A DNA stretch of 64,000 nucleotides, taken from contig NC_058192.1 of the NCBI RefSeq assembly GCF_907165205.1, forward strand, positions 7,998,001-8,062,000, read 5' to 3'. The notes below the pieces were generated by a model. The model was not told the origin of the DNA. It ran no database searches and saw only the letters and a program-made list of their open reading frames with translations. This stretch comes from Coccinella septempunctata. Taxonomy: Eukaryota; Arthropoda; Insecta; Coleoptera; Coccinellidae. The stretch's first letter is position 1, and every line of letters begins with the position of its first letter. The position numbers and the translations under genes are program-made. Shown here piece after piece: positions 1-12,089 of the stretch.

Positions 1-248
1 TCCAACATCAACTTGTTTTTGTTTACGTTTACCCCAATCCGAATCTATCTTTTTCTACATATTTTCCACAAATTAGACAATTTCCTGGCATGTCAACACG
101 GAAATCCTTGATACTCAAGTCTTAAAACGCACGAAACACTATTACATTGAACACAAATACGATAATAAACATTCAAATATTGGGGTAAACGTAAACAAAC
201 ATGGAGTAGATGCATAGTAAATGTCAACAAAAACATAGAGATGTTGGA
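1..248. repeat. Inverted-repeat (MITE-like) sequence at window edge
   Basis: The 18 bases at 21-38 (GTTTACGTTTACCCCAAT) recur in perfect inverted form at 179-196. The nine bases TCCAACATC at position 1 recur inverted at 240-248. This makes a small foldback-like unit of about 250 bp whose left end may lie outside the window. No coding potential is seen. It could be a MITE or a degenerate hairpin; no target duplication can be checked on the left. Confidence 0.45.
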
Positions 249-625
249 CACACTTTTCTTGTTGTTTACGTTATCTTCCACTTCCTCTATCTACGGAACC
301 CACATATAAAATATTTTATTAAATTTTGAGATAGGCCCATATTCCAATGATTTTTAAGGTTCACACGGCCCGGGACGTGTAGAAAACCACTGTCATCTAG
401 GTCCCAGTACACATGATTAAGAGTAGATCTACCCCACGAAATGGATAGGAAAATCGGTAGATTCAATACACTGGCTTCGACCCTGATGACTTACAAGCAC
501 CACATTCTCATTAAAACACCAAAAATATTCTCCGTTTATCGATTCAAACAAACAACTATGGATTAACTCAAGTTACAAAAATTGATACCAGGTGGTGAAA
601 TCCACGATGATTTTTCTGGGATATA
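249..625. other. Unique AT-rich DNA, no gene seen
   Basis: No repeat shared with the rest of the window and no convincing reading frame. A minus-strand open frame that starts in the mariner leader and runs into this stretch is only antisense to the transposon. Confidence 0.5.
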
Positions 626-1541
626 CAGTGATGTATTGATATCTAGTTAGCCTAGACCAGTTCCATGCATAAAAAAAATATTGCGTTACCATAGCAACGA
701 ACAATAACTCATTAGAAGTGTCAGTGTGAAGTTTGAAGTCAAAAAAGTAAACCAGAGTTACGCAATAAATTAAAAGAAAGAAGATGTTCACCGAAATTGT
801 GAAAATCGAAAAATTGGAGTATCCAGCCATCATCAAGTACCTGTATTCGAAAGAGGTAAGCAGATTCACGAAGATATATATGCTTAATACCCTTGGTGAT
901 CAATGTCCTTCGTATGCGACCGTGAAAAATTGGACTGCAAGCTTCAAAAGAGGTGAATTTTCCATTGAAAATGAAGACCGATCGGAAAAGCCAGTATTTC
1001 TGTCAGTCCCCGAAAATCTCCATGCAGTGCATGACATGATTTTATCAGACCGTCCAATTGGGCTAAAACGGATATCTGAAGCACTGAATATTTCATGCGA
1101 ACGCGCTCATCATATAGTTCACGTCAATTTGGACATGAGAAAAATTGCTGCAAAGTGGATCCCCAAATGTTGGAATGTTGATCAAAAGCGTGCAAGAGTA
1201 GAAGCATCGCGTTCGATCTGTGCTCGATTTGAAAACGATGTAGACTCCTTAAACCGAATTGTTACTATGGATGGGTACATTTCTACGAACCAGAAACAAA
1301 GCAACAATTGATGGAATGGCGACACTCTGGTTCTCCAAGACCTAAGAAGTTTCGTGTCCAAAAATCTGCTGGAAAAGTTCTTGTTTCAGTTTTTTGGGAT
1401 TGCCATGGAGTAATCATGATTGAATTTTTGGATTAGGGTAGAACAATAACCAGAGATTACTATACGACATTACTGACCAATCCACGGGAAAAAATTAAAG
1501 AGAAAAGACGCGGAAAGCTTGTTTTGATTTTACAGGTCAAC
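626..1541 (+). mobile_element. Mariner element, copy 1 (3' truncated)
   Basis: The left end begins after a TA with a terminal repeat matching the other five copies (GATGTATTGATATCTAG, then TTAGCCTAGACC). The leader with GCGTTACCATAGCAACGAAC follows, then the transposase. Similarity to the other copies stops near 1541, so about the last 270 bp including the right terminal repeat are missing. A full-length member of this family is about 1.27 kb (see 27737-29005). Confidence 0.85.
784..1541 (+). pseudogene. Mariner transposase, broken
   Basis: A mariner-family transposase cuts and reinserts its own element at TA sites. The ATG at 784 opens an N-terminal DNA-binding region (YATVKNWTASFK, then RPVSV-like and LNISYERVHH-like blocks). 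The frame runs to 1311. Near codons 11-35 small indels have scrambled the segment that reads KGLRGKQIYEDML in sister copies. Just after the first catalytic aspartate (MDG instead of MDETW) a deletion of about 7 bp shifts the frame. The remaining WRHSGSPRPKKFRVQKSAG region continues in another frame, with a stop at the end of FLD. The DNA encoding the second and third catalytic aspartates is absent. The gene is dead. Confidence 0.85.
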
Positions 1542-4419
1542 GCTTATTCATATACATTATTCAAATTTCATTGGAGTGATCAACTCTTCATGCAGATTGG
1601 CATTGTGATTTGTGGGCTTAATACCAAGAATGACATTTGGATTGTATCGTTAGGCATCCATTATTCTCACAAATAATAAATGCTTCTTTGATTCTTATTC
1701 CTGTCGGGACCAGAAATCTATCTTTCAAGTTTCACTAGTGAAGAAACCTCAGATTTCCAATCCAATTGCATATTTCCACACTCAATTTCAATTCCCCTTA
1801 CCGACGAAGAAAGTTACAATGTCAAGTTGTGAGGTGGTCGAAGTTCAATCTTGAAAGAGAGGAAAAATTGCTTCCAGTGGATGTCTGGAAGTTTTTCATT
1901 TGCGGTAATACAATTTCATCGTTCGCAGCCTGTTATATTTTTCCAGGCCATGCTGTTCCGTAAGCTGTAAATGTAACTCTCGATAGAATATAGCTCCTCG
2001 ATCGTAGATAGAAATTCAAGATTACAATGAAGGTTCCATTTTCTTGTCATGAACAAGAGGTCTCAAAGGCTCACTGTATCTCGATCAATATAATGCATTC
2101 TGTGGATGATTTTTTTTCAAGAGTCAACTTTTTGAAGTAAGGAAGATTAGATAAAAATTTCACTATTGAAGAATATTGGCATCAATGAATAGGAGTTACA
2201 ATAACAAGGGTTAGTCAAAACACTTCTTGATGGAAACAGAAATCGACAATGATCTCATGGTCAAAATAATCTTCAATCATAGAAGGAAAAGAGACAGTGA
2301 AAGTACAAAATTTCCCATAAGATTTTGAGAAATTGTAAGAAATAAATAAAGACTGGAATCATGAAAAGTCTGAATTGAAAATCCTTATAGGAATGAATAT
2401 ATTAACTTTGGTATTGATCACAAACTCATTTCAATTCAGCTATTATATATAGTTACACCTATTTCTTCTATATCTTTCTGAAAACATCAGCCTTTCTGTT
2501 TCGAATTTGTATCTTGAGTGATTGACGTGAGAATCATTTTTAAGTCAAGCACGTGAAAGACAGACAATTTGTGGTTGTTTCTAAACTTTGCAAATCAAAA
2601 AAATCCTGTTCTTTCCTCGCAAATATGGGGATACTGGGTTGCAGTGTCCGCAAATAAATCTTCCCCGATCCAGGAGAGGGAATTCAGCAAAGTGTGGGGA
2701 ATTGTTATCACACATACATATAATATAAGCGATTCTGGGTTGCCCGCCTCACCATCACCGCATAAAGAAGAGATAGCAATTTCAGCATCCTCCATTGCTG
2801 CGTTCGTATATATTGCTGAAACCTAGTCTTCGGCATTCTTTAGTTATCGCGCCATAAAAGTGATGAAGTGGGCCTGAAACATGGCTCACTTTGTTATTCC
2901 CAACGTCGGTCGTTGCAAGGGAAAATGAGGAAAGGAAAATTTGTGAGGTGGGTTCCTCCCCCAATACACGTCAATGGGATAATTGGGAGAAACCAAAAAA
3001 AAAGATCTTTATCGGCGCTGAAAGGAATATGCTGTTTCACTCTTCCATAAATCTGGTGGTGAACTTTCTCTGAATTCAACATGTTTTTCGGCATGCATAA
3101 GCATTTGAGCATTTCAGCTTTTGAGGCTAAATATATGTATAATTAAGAATTTATTGATTTTCCTGAGATCTCCATTTGAAAGGTGGATCTGAAAGCACCA
3201 AAGAAAATACCTCTGGTGAGTCGAAAACTGCCAGGAAGTAGATCAAGAATGGAGTTGCTGAACAAACCAAGCTCAAAGTCTCAAATTTGTCGAAACTAAC
3301 TCCTTCCTGGACAGTGTGATTTATTGCTGGGTCAAATAAGAATCCAATTAAAAGGATTCTGTTCCTAATTACTTGAGTTTCTCCTTCTACAGAGATTCTG
3401 CCTATAGGTGATCTCCATACGAACTCCAACACTTGATGATGGGCCTATAGATGGTATAGAATATCGACTAGAAATTTCCCAGAAGTACGATCCTGTCGTG
3501 GGTGGAACTTTCGGTCATATTTAACGTTTTATTCTCGATTCTGTCGAGATAGCTACGCGTGAACATAACGCGGGAGAAAGTGCGAATTTATTCATAGACT
3601 GGCATAATGAGAAACTGTAAAAATGAACATTTCCCCAACCGCCTTGACGGCTTTATGTTTTGATAAGGGAAATAACGCGTCGTGTTTCCCCCATAAACGA
3701 CGCTGCCGTATCAGCATCCCTTCGAGGAGCACCTGCTCAGGTGACTGCACGAAGAAAAAATTCGTTGAGGGAAATTTTATTTTCCATCAGGAAATATTAT
3801 TGGCAGGCTTGTATCAGGTTGAGATATTTTTGGTCCCTACATTTGCATCTTGATCATTTCAAAAAAGACTGAGAGAGATGTAACAAATGATGCACCTCGA
3901 GTAAAAACAAGAATGAAACGAAACAGAAGAAAATTAACCATGTTGTGAATCGATCCTGGATATATTAGTATGTATGGTATTGGTTAGTGTCTCGGCTATA
4001 TTATTTTATAGGGTCGGCTAAGAGTGGTCGTATTTGAGAGAGTAAATGTTTATTATCCAGGGTGGCTGTGCGATATTAAAAACGGAAAAGGGGAGTCTGA
4101 GGAGAAATACGTGACAGAATTCTGACGCCGATGAGAGAACACAAAGGTTTTATTATGTAAATGTTTTTACATCGGGGTTCAACGGTTTATTAGTGGCACA
4201 TCTACGAGTGATATTGTGGGAATGGGGATAGAATTCGATGTGGAAACAAAGCTTGAAAAAATAGTCGAATGCGAATTGCATTTACACCGTTTTATGCGTG
4301 AAACTTATGTGCTTGTGAATCACAAAGATCTGTAGAAATTCGCAAGCAGTTTCTACTCCTTCAGGTAGTTTTTCTAGGAAACAGTTTACTGCATCAGGTC
4401 TAGATCAATGATTATAAAG
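1542..4419. other. Unique DNA, no gene seen
   Basis: Several short open frames overlap in different frames around 2570-3430, but none has a recognisable motif, a convincing start context, or flanking splice sites. A GC-richer patch at about 3480-3800 contains CGACG-type words unlike the surrounding AT-rich DNA. It could be conserved non-coding sequence; this is inference only. Confidence 0.4.
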
Positions 4420-4434
4420 TTAGGTTAGGTTAGG
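4420..4434 (+). repeat. (TTAGG)3 telomere-type repeat
   Basis: Three perfect TTAGG units. TTAGG is the common insect telomere repeat, but three units can also arise by chance. A longer array lies at 54099. Confidence 0.6.
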
Positions 4435-4657
4435 TCTCTGTGTATAATCGTTGGTCAAGATTTTTTTCACATACTGCAAGCTATCAGAGTATGCGTTATC
4501 CAGCTGCAAATTTTAATATTGCGATAAAATATCTAACTACTAAAATAAATAGTAGCAGATTTTAGTGTTTAGATGTTTCATGCGTGATATATTCCAGGAG
4601 GTATAGTTTGAGGGGGTAATTGAGCAAGAAGTATACATATCAGGAACTATATCATTA

Positions 4658-5112
4658 CACAGGGTGAGTCTCTGACTCATACAAATATTTCAACAGTAGG
4701 TTCTTCAGGTCGAAGGAAACACCTTTTTTTCATACCATTTTTTCCAATTCAGCCCTGATGAAGAGACGGAGAGATTTTAAGCTATGCCTGTCCTGAAGAA
4801 ACAAAATTCCCTTCAGAATAACACTACACATCTGTGAATCTTTTAAACAAGGTTGCATTCAGCCAAAGTACCCAATTTTATGAATATCATGAACATCAAA
4901 TTACTCGGAAACAGCGCATTTTACGAGAAAATATGAAGAATATCTGTGAGATATAACTGAAAATAATATAATATTTTCTCATGGTTTTTCAACAGCCTGC
5001 ATCTTTCAAACCGAACTGATTCGGAAAAAGTGCTAAGGAAAAGAAGTGTTTCTTTTGACCTTAAGAATCTACTGTTAAAATATTTGTATATACGAGTCAA
5101 AGACTCACTCTG
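4658..5112. mobile_element. TACAGGGTGAG-ended MITE, copy 1
   Basis: The left end ACAGGGTGAGTC, then GACTCATACAAATATTTCAA, is mirrored on the right by TACGAGTCAAAGACTCACTC before TGTA. The body matches the elements at 10726 and 55111 (for example CATTCAGCCAAAGTACCCAA) but carries a large internal deletion. It is non-autonomous, with long imperfect terminal inverted repeats. TA-type flanks suggest mobilisation by a Tc1/mariner-superfamily enzyme. Confidence 0.75.
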
Positions 5113-5639
5113 TATATTCTGGATCCTGGATCCGATATTCAACTATTACAACCAGCTATCATGTGTGCATGGAGACCAATACAACAAAAGTTCTGCACTT
5201 CTTGAGATTCATCATAAATATAATACCTTTTTTCTTCGACCGAACATAATTTGAGCGTTCGTTCGACAAATAAACCGCCCATTTCATTGATTCAAAACTC
5301 GAGGTCCTACTCAATTTCACGCGAACACCCGACGATAACGAACTCAATTAGAAAAATTTCACAGCAGCGATGAACAGACAGTTTTCATTCAATCCAGCTC
5401 AGCATTACACGGTTCGCACAACGGGCATCATAAAAAAGGTCTGTAAAAATCTACGGTCTTTGTGAGGAGTTCACACCCGTTTAAACGTTGACTTTGCCGA
5501 ACGGGCCTATTGGTTTTATGCCGAAAGCTGTCAGTACGGCAAGGTAGACATTGCATAATTGATTTTCTGGTCGATTTTTTTTACTCCGCCATTTTTTAAT
5601 TAATAATAGTAGCTTTCTTATATTTTCCTGTTGTACCAT

Positions 5640-5840
5640 CATAAATTCTGTTAATTCAGGTTAGAAATTCAGTTTTACATCCTGCCAAGCGTCGAAAAGC
5701 TTTGAGGAGTACCCCAGGGGTCTCATAAGGGACCAATTATTTTCAACCTCTTGCTCTATTTATAAATTTGAACAGTCGGATAGAAGCTGTCGACTTCACG
5801 GCAGTGCTTTCTTTATTTCAATTTTAATGGGACGTAATAA
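5640..5840 (+). pseudogene. Non-LTR reverse transcriptase scrap
   Basis: Near 5705-5765 one frame reads GVPQGS, then GPIIFNLLLY. This is the motif B signature of LINE reverse transcriptases (usual form GVPQGSVLGPLLF). About 20 codons further, after stops and frame changes, DFTAVLS resembles the degenerate end of the ADDTAVLS motif C region. No other domain survives. This is a short, old, heavily mutated fragment of a LINE. Confidence 0.5.
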
Positions 5841-6579
5841 ACTCATATTACCGACCTTATATGAACAGGTCAACTATCAGCAAAAAAATTTTATTCCATA
5901 GTATGGCACCGGTTGTTGTTGGCCTTTGTTAAACAACTCGCCAACTCCGTTCTTTCCTCAGAACCGATTAAAATAATTTCATACTCTTCCGGTGCCGTGG
6001 TACTCAAGGTTCCAATACTCGAAGAACAATATGACTATAAAAATATCTCACTGTTCACCGACATCAACGGCCGAATGATTCGAAGAAGCTTTGCCCCCCA
6101 ACTAATTATGCTCCATCCAAAAATAATTAGCGGCTACTTCTCATTCCAAATATAACATTATATTCGCGAATAGTCCGAGTGTATTCCATTTATTTTTATC
6201 GCCTATATTACCATCGGTATCACGCGACGAATTTAGAGAATTTCTCTGGTACAATACCGACTCCGTTTTCGATCTTTGTCCCTCTGACATGATTAACAGA
6301 TTTAATTTCGTCCATCATCTAATAAAAGAATGGACGTAGTAAGATGTCCGGCCGCTGTCGGAAGGAGAGAATTCCTATCTGCAGCCACCCTGACGGGCCG
6401 ACCAAAATATATCTAATGGTTTCAGGGAACCAGTAGCGCCAGCTATTGATCTCTACTGTGGTCTGCAGGACCGACACAGATCAACAGTTTTGGTGAAACG
6501 TCAAACTCAATCAGAGGAAATTGAAGAAAATCCACTATAACCTAGTTTGCATGAAATTTAACACGAGAAGTAAGTATGT
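5841..6579. other. Unique DNA, no gene seen
   Basis: An 80-codon open frame at 5913-6155 has no recognisable domain. The stretch 6180-6440 is richer in GC and CG-containing words than its surroundings. Nothing further can be assigned. Confidence 0.35.
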
Positions 6580-7276
6580 GAAGTGTTTTTCGATAAGACG
6601 TTTCATTTTGTATAGCTCGTTGGGCAGCTGTCACTTTCGAAGCTGTCATTTTTGACACTTGACAAGTGAAAACTACGCCATTTCCAAAAATGGAACGATA
6701 CACGCTTCAACAACGCATTGAAACTGTTAAAATTCATTAGAAAAATGGTGAAACTTTTACAAGCACGGTTGGCAAAACTAAAGCAATATTGGGTCGTCGT
6801 GAAGCAAATTCTCTGACGGTAATAGTGAAACTGGTGGAAAAATTTGAGCTGTTGGGTCAAGTTAGTGATGTGAAGAATCGAAACCGTGTGCGTCGCTCAA
6901 GAACAATCGAGAATTTTGATGTTGTAGCCTGTAGTGTTGACGAGAATATAGGTACAACGTATTTTGCAGGAGGACTTGCAAGGACTTAGGTCTTAAGGCC
7001 TTTAAAATTCAGTTAATACAAGAACTTAATCTGGTCGATCATCAGCAACGTCTTATCTTCGCTGATTGGGTCCTTGAAATGCTTCGAAATGATCCTGATT
7101 TTCATCGAAAAATCATCTTCGGTGATGAAGCCTATTTCTACCATGGAGGCTACGTAATGAGCAGAATTGTCGAATTTGAAGCTCGGAAAATCCAAGAATT
7201 ATTGTTGGGGAGCCTCTCCATCCTCTCTCCATCACTGTTTGGTGCGGTTTTTGGGCTCTCTTATTGAAAAACCCTG
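6580..7276 (+). mobile_element. DUF4817-type mariner-superfamily element, internally deleted
   Basis: The right end, TATTGAAAAACCCTG before TA, is mirrored at 6580-6600 by GTGTTTTTCGATAAGACG, giving an imperfect terminal inverted repeat. The interior holds the transposase remnant at 6690. At about 700 bp it is far below the usual 1.2-1.4 kb, because a large internal part is missing. Confidence 0.65.
6690..7230 (+). pseudogene. Mariner-superfamily transposase, DUF4817-like, broken
   Basis: The ATG at 6690 starts MERYTLQQRIETVKIH, then a TAG stop, then KNGETF. This is the typical N-terminal helix-turn-helix of a transposase family widespread in insects. It continues with ILGRREANS, KLVEKFELLGQVSDVKNR and RVRRSRTIEN. 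After a deletion the frame resumes as GLKAFKIQLIQELNLVDHQQ, RLIFADWVLEMLRNDPDFH, then KIIFGDEAYF. This last block holds the first catalytic aspartate (GDEA in place of the usual SDEA). The second and third catalytic residues are gone. It is a dead remnant; the family name is from memory of the motif pattern. Confidence 0.75.
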
Positions 7277-8369
7277 TATAACTCTTCTGATACAGTGTTA
7301 CACGAAATGCTTATAGCTAGATTGATGATTGTTCACCTCGATCAGACTTTTTTTCTTCCCTACAATTCCTCCAGAGTGTTTTCCTTCGGTTTCTTCCTTC
7401 TTTTGAAGCTCTTTGTTGTAGGTGAATTTTCCCTTACCACAGAAGGGTTGTGGTTATATGTATTGGCCTTCTCGAAGGACCAGAAACCCAGGTTGAAATA
7501 CCTTATTATTTTTCCTATTTCATTGAGTTATGCCCAATGAATATGCTCATAGAACATCTGCCGAATTTCATTTCTGTCACTTAATTCTCTGGTATGTAAA
7601 AATAAGTGCCATTTTCTTATATAGTGAAGTGAGGACGTGTTTCAAGCTCTTTAGTTTTCTCCACGACATTTCTTTCAATGCAGTGGTTGAGAATTCAGTG
7701 AATTTTTTCATTTTTCTCGATCTGGGCAGAAACGGTCGAGCCCCCATGCCGCCTAGATCCGGCCCTGCGCCAGCACCCATCCAGCGGCCCGTGCGGGATC
7801 CAGGGTCCGTACCGCGTCTGCATTGCCACCTGATTTATTGGGCAAAAAGCACACCGGCATTCCTCCGGAGCTACCGAAGAAATTTAATTAATTATTCGCA
7901 ATAGCCTCCAATAAGAATGACGTAGAAAAAGTTTGGCACGGTACTGGGAACTGTTAAATTTAAGTAGGCTGCATTTTTAATTGCTGCCGCCAGGATCGAC
8001 GAAACTATTCCGCGAACTGAGGGGGCTGATGGTCACAGTCGGGGTGAGAATGTTGAAAAAGCCTGTTGCGATGCTCCTCCAGCGTCTGGATTTTCTCTTA
8101 GGGACTCAGAGTCGGCCGTAGTGGAGTTTAACTTCAGCTCCACCCACCTGAAGATGCTGCTGTGACAGCGAAACACGTGCGTGGTTAAATAAATCACGTT
8201 ATCGAAAATCATGTAACTCAGATCAAATGTAATCTTCTTGCTGTCACAATTATCCTTAGTGTATGATTAAAGTATTGTCGCATTTTACTCTAGATCGAAA
8301 TATACTGCTCCACAAAAGTTATGGAGGTTCAGAAATTTTGTGACCGATTCTTGTCTACCAAAACTTCTA
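7277..8369. other. Unique DNA with a GC-rich patch, no gene seen
   Basis: At 7720-8170 the base composition becomes clearly GC-rich (for example GCCCCCATGCCGCCTAGATC) and contains TTTAATTAATTATTC, a homeodomain-type core. No splice sites or domain could be assigned to the open frames across it. It is a candidate cis-regulatory or conserved non-coding element by composition only. Confidence 0.35.
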
Positions 8370-8954
8370 CCTTCACAAAAAATGTAATCTGACAGTTTAA
8401 GCAAGCCGAAATAATGAAAATTGGCCACAAAGGACACAAAAATCAGTTGTTTTGAATTATCTCCTCTCCTGTTTTCGCACTCATTATAAAAGTTGTAGGG
8501 CAGAACATTTTCTACAAATTTTGTTCGAAGCAATTTTTTCTACGTTTCAACGTTTTTGAGATATATGGGGATGAAAGTATATAAGACTGGCTCTCTACAT
8601 TGATCTTGGCCTTTCGCATATATGGCTAAGCTCCTGGTCCTTATCGCCCTCTAACTCGAAAACGGTTAAGAGTATGTAAAATTGCTTCCGACAAAAGTTG
8701 TATAGAATGTTATTATCTACAACTTTAATAATCAATACAGAAACGATTAGAGGTACAGGAAGGGAGATATTTAAAAAAATGCCTTGTTATCATCTTCAAA
8801 CTGTCAGATTAGGAAAACTCCTCCTGATTAGTGGGTCAACACGTCTGCAACACCGAGATTAACCATTTGTATAAAAATCTGATAAGTTCGAGTAGGTACA
8901 AGTAACGTTTTTTTTGCATTTTCAAAGAACCGCTGTGCGTCACGTCCGAATTGT
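8370..8954. repeat. REP3 family, copy a (partial)
   Basis: It matches the REP3 copies at 23353, 33356 and 52397 over TAATCTGACAGTTT, then AAGTTGTAGGGCAGAACATT, CTCGAAAACGGTTAAGAG and CAACACGTCTGCAACACCG. It ends near CACGTCCGAATTGT, shared with the copy at 25020. Both terminal repeats are missing. No coding frame is preserved. Confidence 0.75.
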
Positions 8955-9345
8955 CAGTCAGATGTTGCAAATATCTTTCAACCTAGTGAAATCGTAGTTT
9001 CCTGGCACATCCATCGATATCTAGAAACTAGAAACGTAACCTGAAGACTGGGCGGTGGACGCCCAAGATTGACCACTCGTTCACAAGATCGGTAGACTGT
9101 GTATACCCGCAGAGAGTCTTTGAGTACTTGTCGAATCATGCATTAGCAGCTTTCAAACGCTTTCGGTGTTTTGGATTCGATTGAAACAGTTCGTCGAAGA
9201 CTTTCAAGAAGTTAATCTACCCTCGAAGGAGTCCATTTACTCAAAATCATAAGCCACTTCGATTGGAATGAGCTAATGAGAACGTGAATTGGAAGAATCA
9301 ATGGAGAGATGGACAGCTTTCGGATAGTTCAAATCCTCTGGTGTC
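8955..9345 (+). pseudogene. Tc1-like transposase relic
   Basis: Although riddled with stops and frame changes, the conserved Tc1 order is readable. RYLETRNVT comes first, then GGGRPRLTTRSQDR (the GRPR hook typical of Tc1 transposases) and VYTRRESLST. DSIETVRRRL follows (compare the usual SDQTVRNRL), and finally ENVNWKNQWRDGQLSD, which sits at the first catalytic aspartate. The DDE second half is absent. It abuts a REP3 fragment on its left. Old and certainly inactive. Confidence 0.65.
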
Positions 9346-10725
9346 CACAAATCTCAGATTGTAATATAAGTTCACATTCACATAACCACTAGTCGTTTTC
9401 TATTTTCAGGTTATTATAGTGACTTCGCTCCATACCATTGCATGTTAATTCTTTCGTGGCTTGAGATCTCAACCCGAAGAATAATTCCATAAAACCTTCC
9501 AACAAATATTGAGCCCTGATAAGCTCGACCCCAACAACGGCCTGCATCTTCTTCCGAGAAACTGAACCATAGAAACGGCATCCCGAAGAAAAAGTAAAAA
9601 GTAGAAAAGGCATTATCGAAGTCTACGTCAGTTCATATATAGCTATCGCTTAATAATTGCCCGAATGATTCAGCAAATACAGCGTTTAATTGGATGTTTC
9701 AATACTACTACGACTCGGGGCAACTCTGGCAAGCATCAGGCATCATCTGAATGTATAAATCAAGGGACGGATCGTGTTCTGGGAACGATGATACAGTCTC
9801 GCAGCCTAGATGGCGCTTCTGTTCCTTCTTATCGCAACATCTCCCCGTTAATACATGCACTATTTAAATTGGCTCTTTATCTTCCTTTTTATTACGGCTC
9901 CCAACCCCAGAGATGAGGATCTTGAGCCACTGGCAAAACAATGATTATTTTTTTCGGTTGGAGAAAAACTGCAGAGATGGAATACATTGGTTATATCGGC
10001 CATTCAAAAGCGATACCGACTGAGGTCTATTTTTAATAAAGCTGAGCAGATATTGTGAATTTTGCTTAGATCGTAAAACTTGATATGCTATTTGAATAGT
10101 CAAATCGCTCATGATCAATTCGGGTTCTCATTTTTGCCTCGATCTGTTTCAATTGTGCGAGGCACTGAACTTGACAATTAAATAGCTATTCCCATTCTAT
10201 CTATCCGCTCCCCACAAAAAACAGCATCGTTTCAATGAACTGTCCAAAACTTATTCTAGCGTCGATTACCCAGCCATCATCGGGCTATCACAAAGAACAA
10301 ATTAATCGTCACATCAGCGATCGTAAGAAAGCAAGTCATGCATCGAAGAAATAAAGTTGAGGCGGGTAAACCGGGCCCGTATTTTTCTTGCCATGTTTGT
10401 CGCATTATTTTTAATTTCCGACCTTCTATTTCAACCCGAAACGATTTACAATTACAAGTTTAATTAAGAAAATGTCCGCCGTTTCTCTTTTTCCTGTCTG
10501 AAACTATAAAAATTCCGAACGTTTGACGCGGCCTACGTGACCTTATGTTCGGATTGATGAAATTTTGAGTTTTGGTTTGTCGGCTAATGAGGCATGCGTT
10601 GGCTGGAATAACAACTCATATGTGTGTGAGATTATAAACTTTGTTCTTGTTCGAAGGAGCACTGAAGAAATTGCCACCTATTGAATATGAATACGAAAAA
10701 ATTCCAGACTAAAAAATACAGTCCT
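9346..10725. other. Unique DNA, no gene seen
   Basis: An 83-codon frame at 9665-9916 has no domain. At 10240-10610 the DNA is GC-richer and non-repetitive, with TTTAATTAAGAAAATG and TTGACGCGGCCTACGTGACC. It could be conserved non-coding DNA, which is unproven. Confidence 0.35.
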
Positions 10726-11386
10726 ATACATGAGTATTTGATTCTTACAAATATTTTAACAGTAGATTCTTGAGGTCAAAAGAAACATTGGTTTCTACAC
10801 CATTTTTTCCTAATCGCCTAGGTTTAAAAGGTACAGGCTGTTGAAAAACCATAAAAAATGCTATTTTCGGTTATATCTCACAAACGGTCTTATCGAATAA
10901 AATGAATTTCGGAATATAGCTTTTTATTTATTTGATGAATCTTTTTCGAACACAAGATATCAGCCACGTCTTCCAGTTTTTTCATTATGACCATAACGTA
11001 CCATAAAAATACCAAAACTTCTAAGAATTCAACTCTTGAAACTAAGTTGGACGCTATCTAATGAATATTTGAACGTTTTGTAAAATAAAAGTATTCTCCA
11101 TATTTCCTCGTATAGGTACTGCGCTATTTTCGAGTAATTTGATGTACCAAAATAAAAAATATCTGTGATATTCGAAAAATTGGGTACTTTGGCTGAATGC
11201 AACTCTGTTTGAAATATCCACAGATGTGGAGTGTCATATATTTAGCTAGTAATTCTGAAGGGAATTTTATTTCTTCAGGGTTAGAATAGCTCCTCGTGAA
11301 AACATAAAATAGCTGTATATTTTTATCCGAGCCGAATCAAAAAAAAAAAATGTATGGGCAAAAGGGTTTCTTTTGACTCACCCTGT
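10726..11386. mobile_element. TACAGGGTGAG-ended MITE, copy 2
   Basis: It has the same body as the element at 55111 (TTGAGGTCAAAAGAAACA, TATCTCACAAACGGTCTTAT, ACTTTGGCTGAATGCAACTC). The right end TTTTGACTCACCCTG before TATA is intact, while the left end is eroded to TGAGTATTTGATTC. Non-coding and non-autonomous. Confidence 0.8.
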
Positions 11387-12089
11387 ATAATATATTATTA
11401 ACCTAACTATCACATGATATAGGTACGATAAACATAAATTGTCGCATAAGGCTGCCGCAAAGGTAACAATAGTAGGTTTTACATGAGGCTAATAAGATCT
11501 GTGCACCCATTGAAAAAATGCCTCCCCATAAATGAACACTCATATTCTCTATGATCTCTTGTAGAAAAAGACACACTGCAATGAGTATCATTCTAATCAC
11601 CAATTAAGTACTAATTATTCATTGGACCAACTGTAGATGTTAATGAGACCATGTCCAATATCAACCCTGCCTGTCGAGATAATCTTCTAGGTTTCATATT
11701 ATCCCTGTAATTGAACTAGGTGGGTGAACCCGATCCTTGCGTCGAAATGTGCAATCGGACAGACATGCCCATACTGTGTTTCTATACTTCAATCACTCAC
11801 CCACCTATTCAAATTTACCGGCAATTCACATACTCCCATGACATCGTTTACGAGCATCCTATCTGGAAAGACAATCGGTAATTTATTCATTGATTAAGTG
11901 ATCCCTATTGGAGTGAGAAATTTTCACACGAATTTATTGAACAACATGAAATTAAAGAAGGGATAATATCATCAGAAAACTTTATTTTATATGAATGAAC
12001 TTTACTAAGCGAAAAGCAAAAGCATTCATTTCAAATGAATGAAGTAATCAGAATTAGTAATCAAAATGGTCAATGTCTGTAGAATACAG
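11387..12089. other. Unique DNA, no gene seen
   Basis: AT-rich, with only short, featureless open frames. Nothing to annotate. Confidence 0.4.

Noticed and set aside
573..869. 98-codon minus-strand frame with hydrophobic stretches resembling a membrane protein
   Set aside because: It is antisense to the mariner leader and transposase start; a similar antisense frame appears at another mariner copy (45527-45778).
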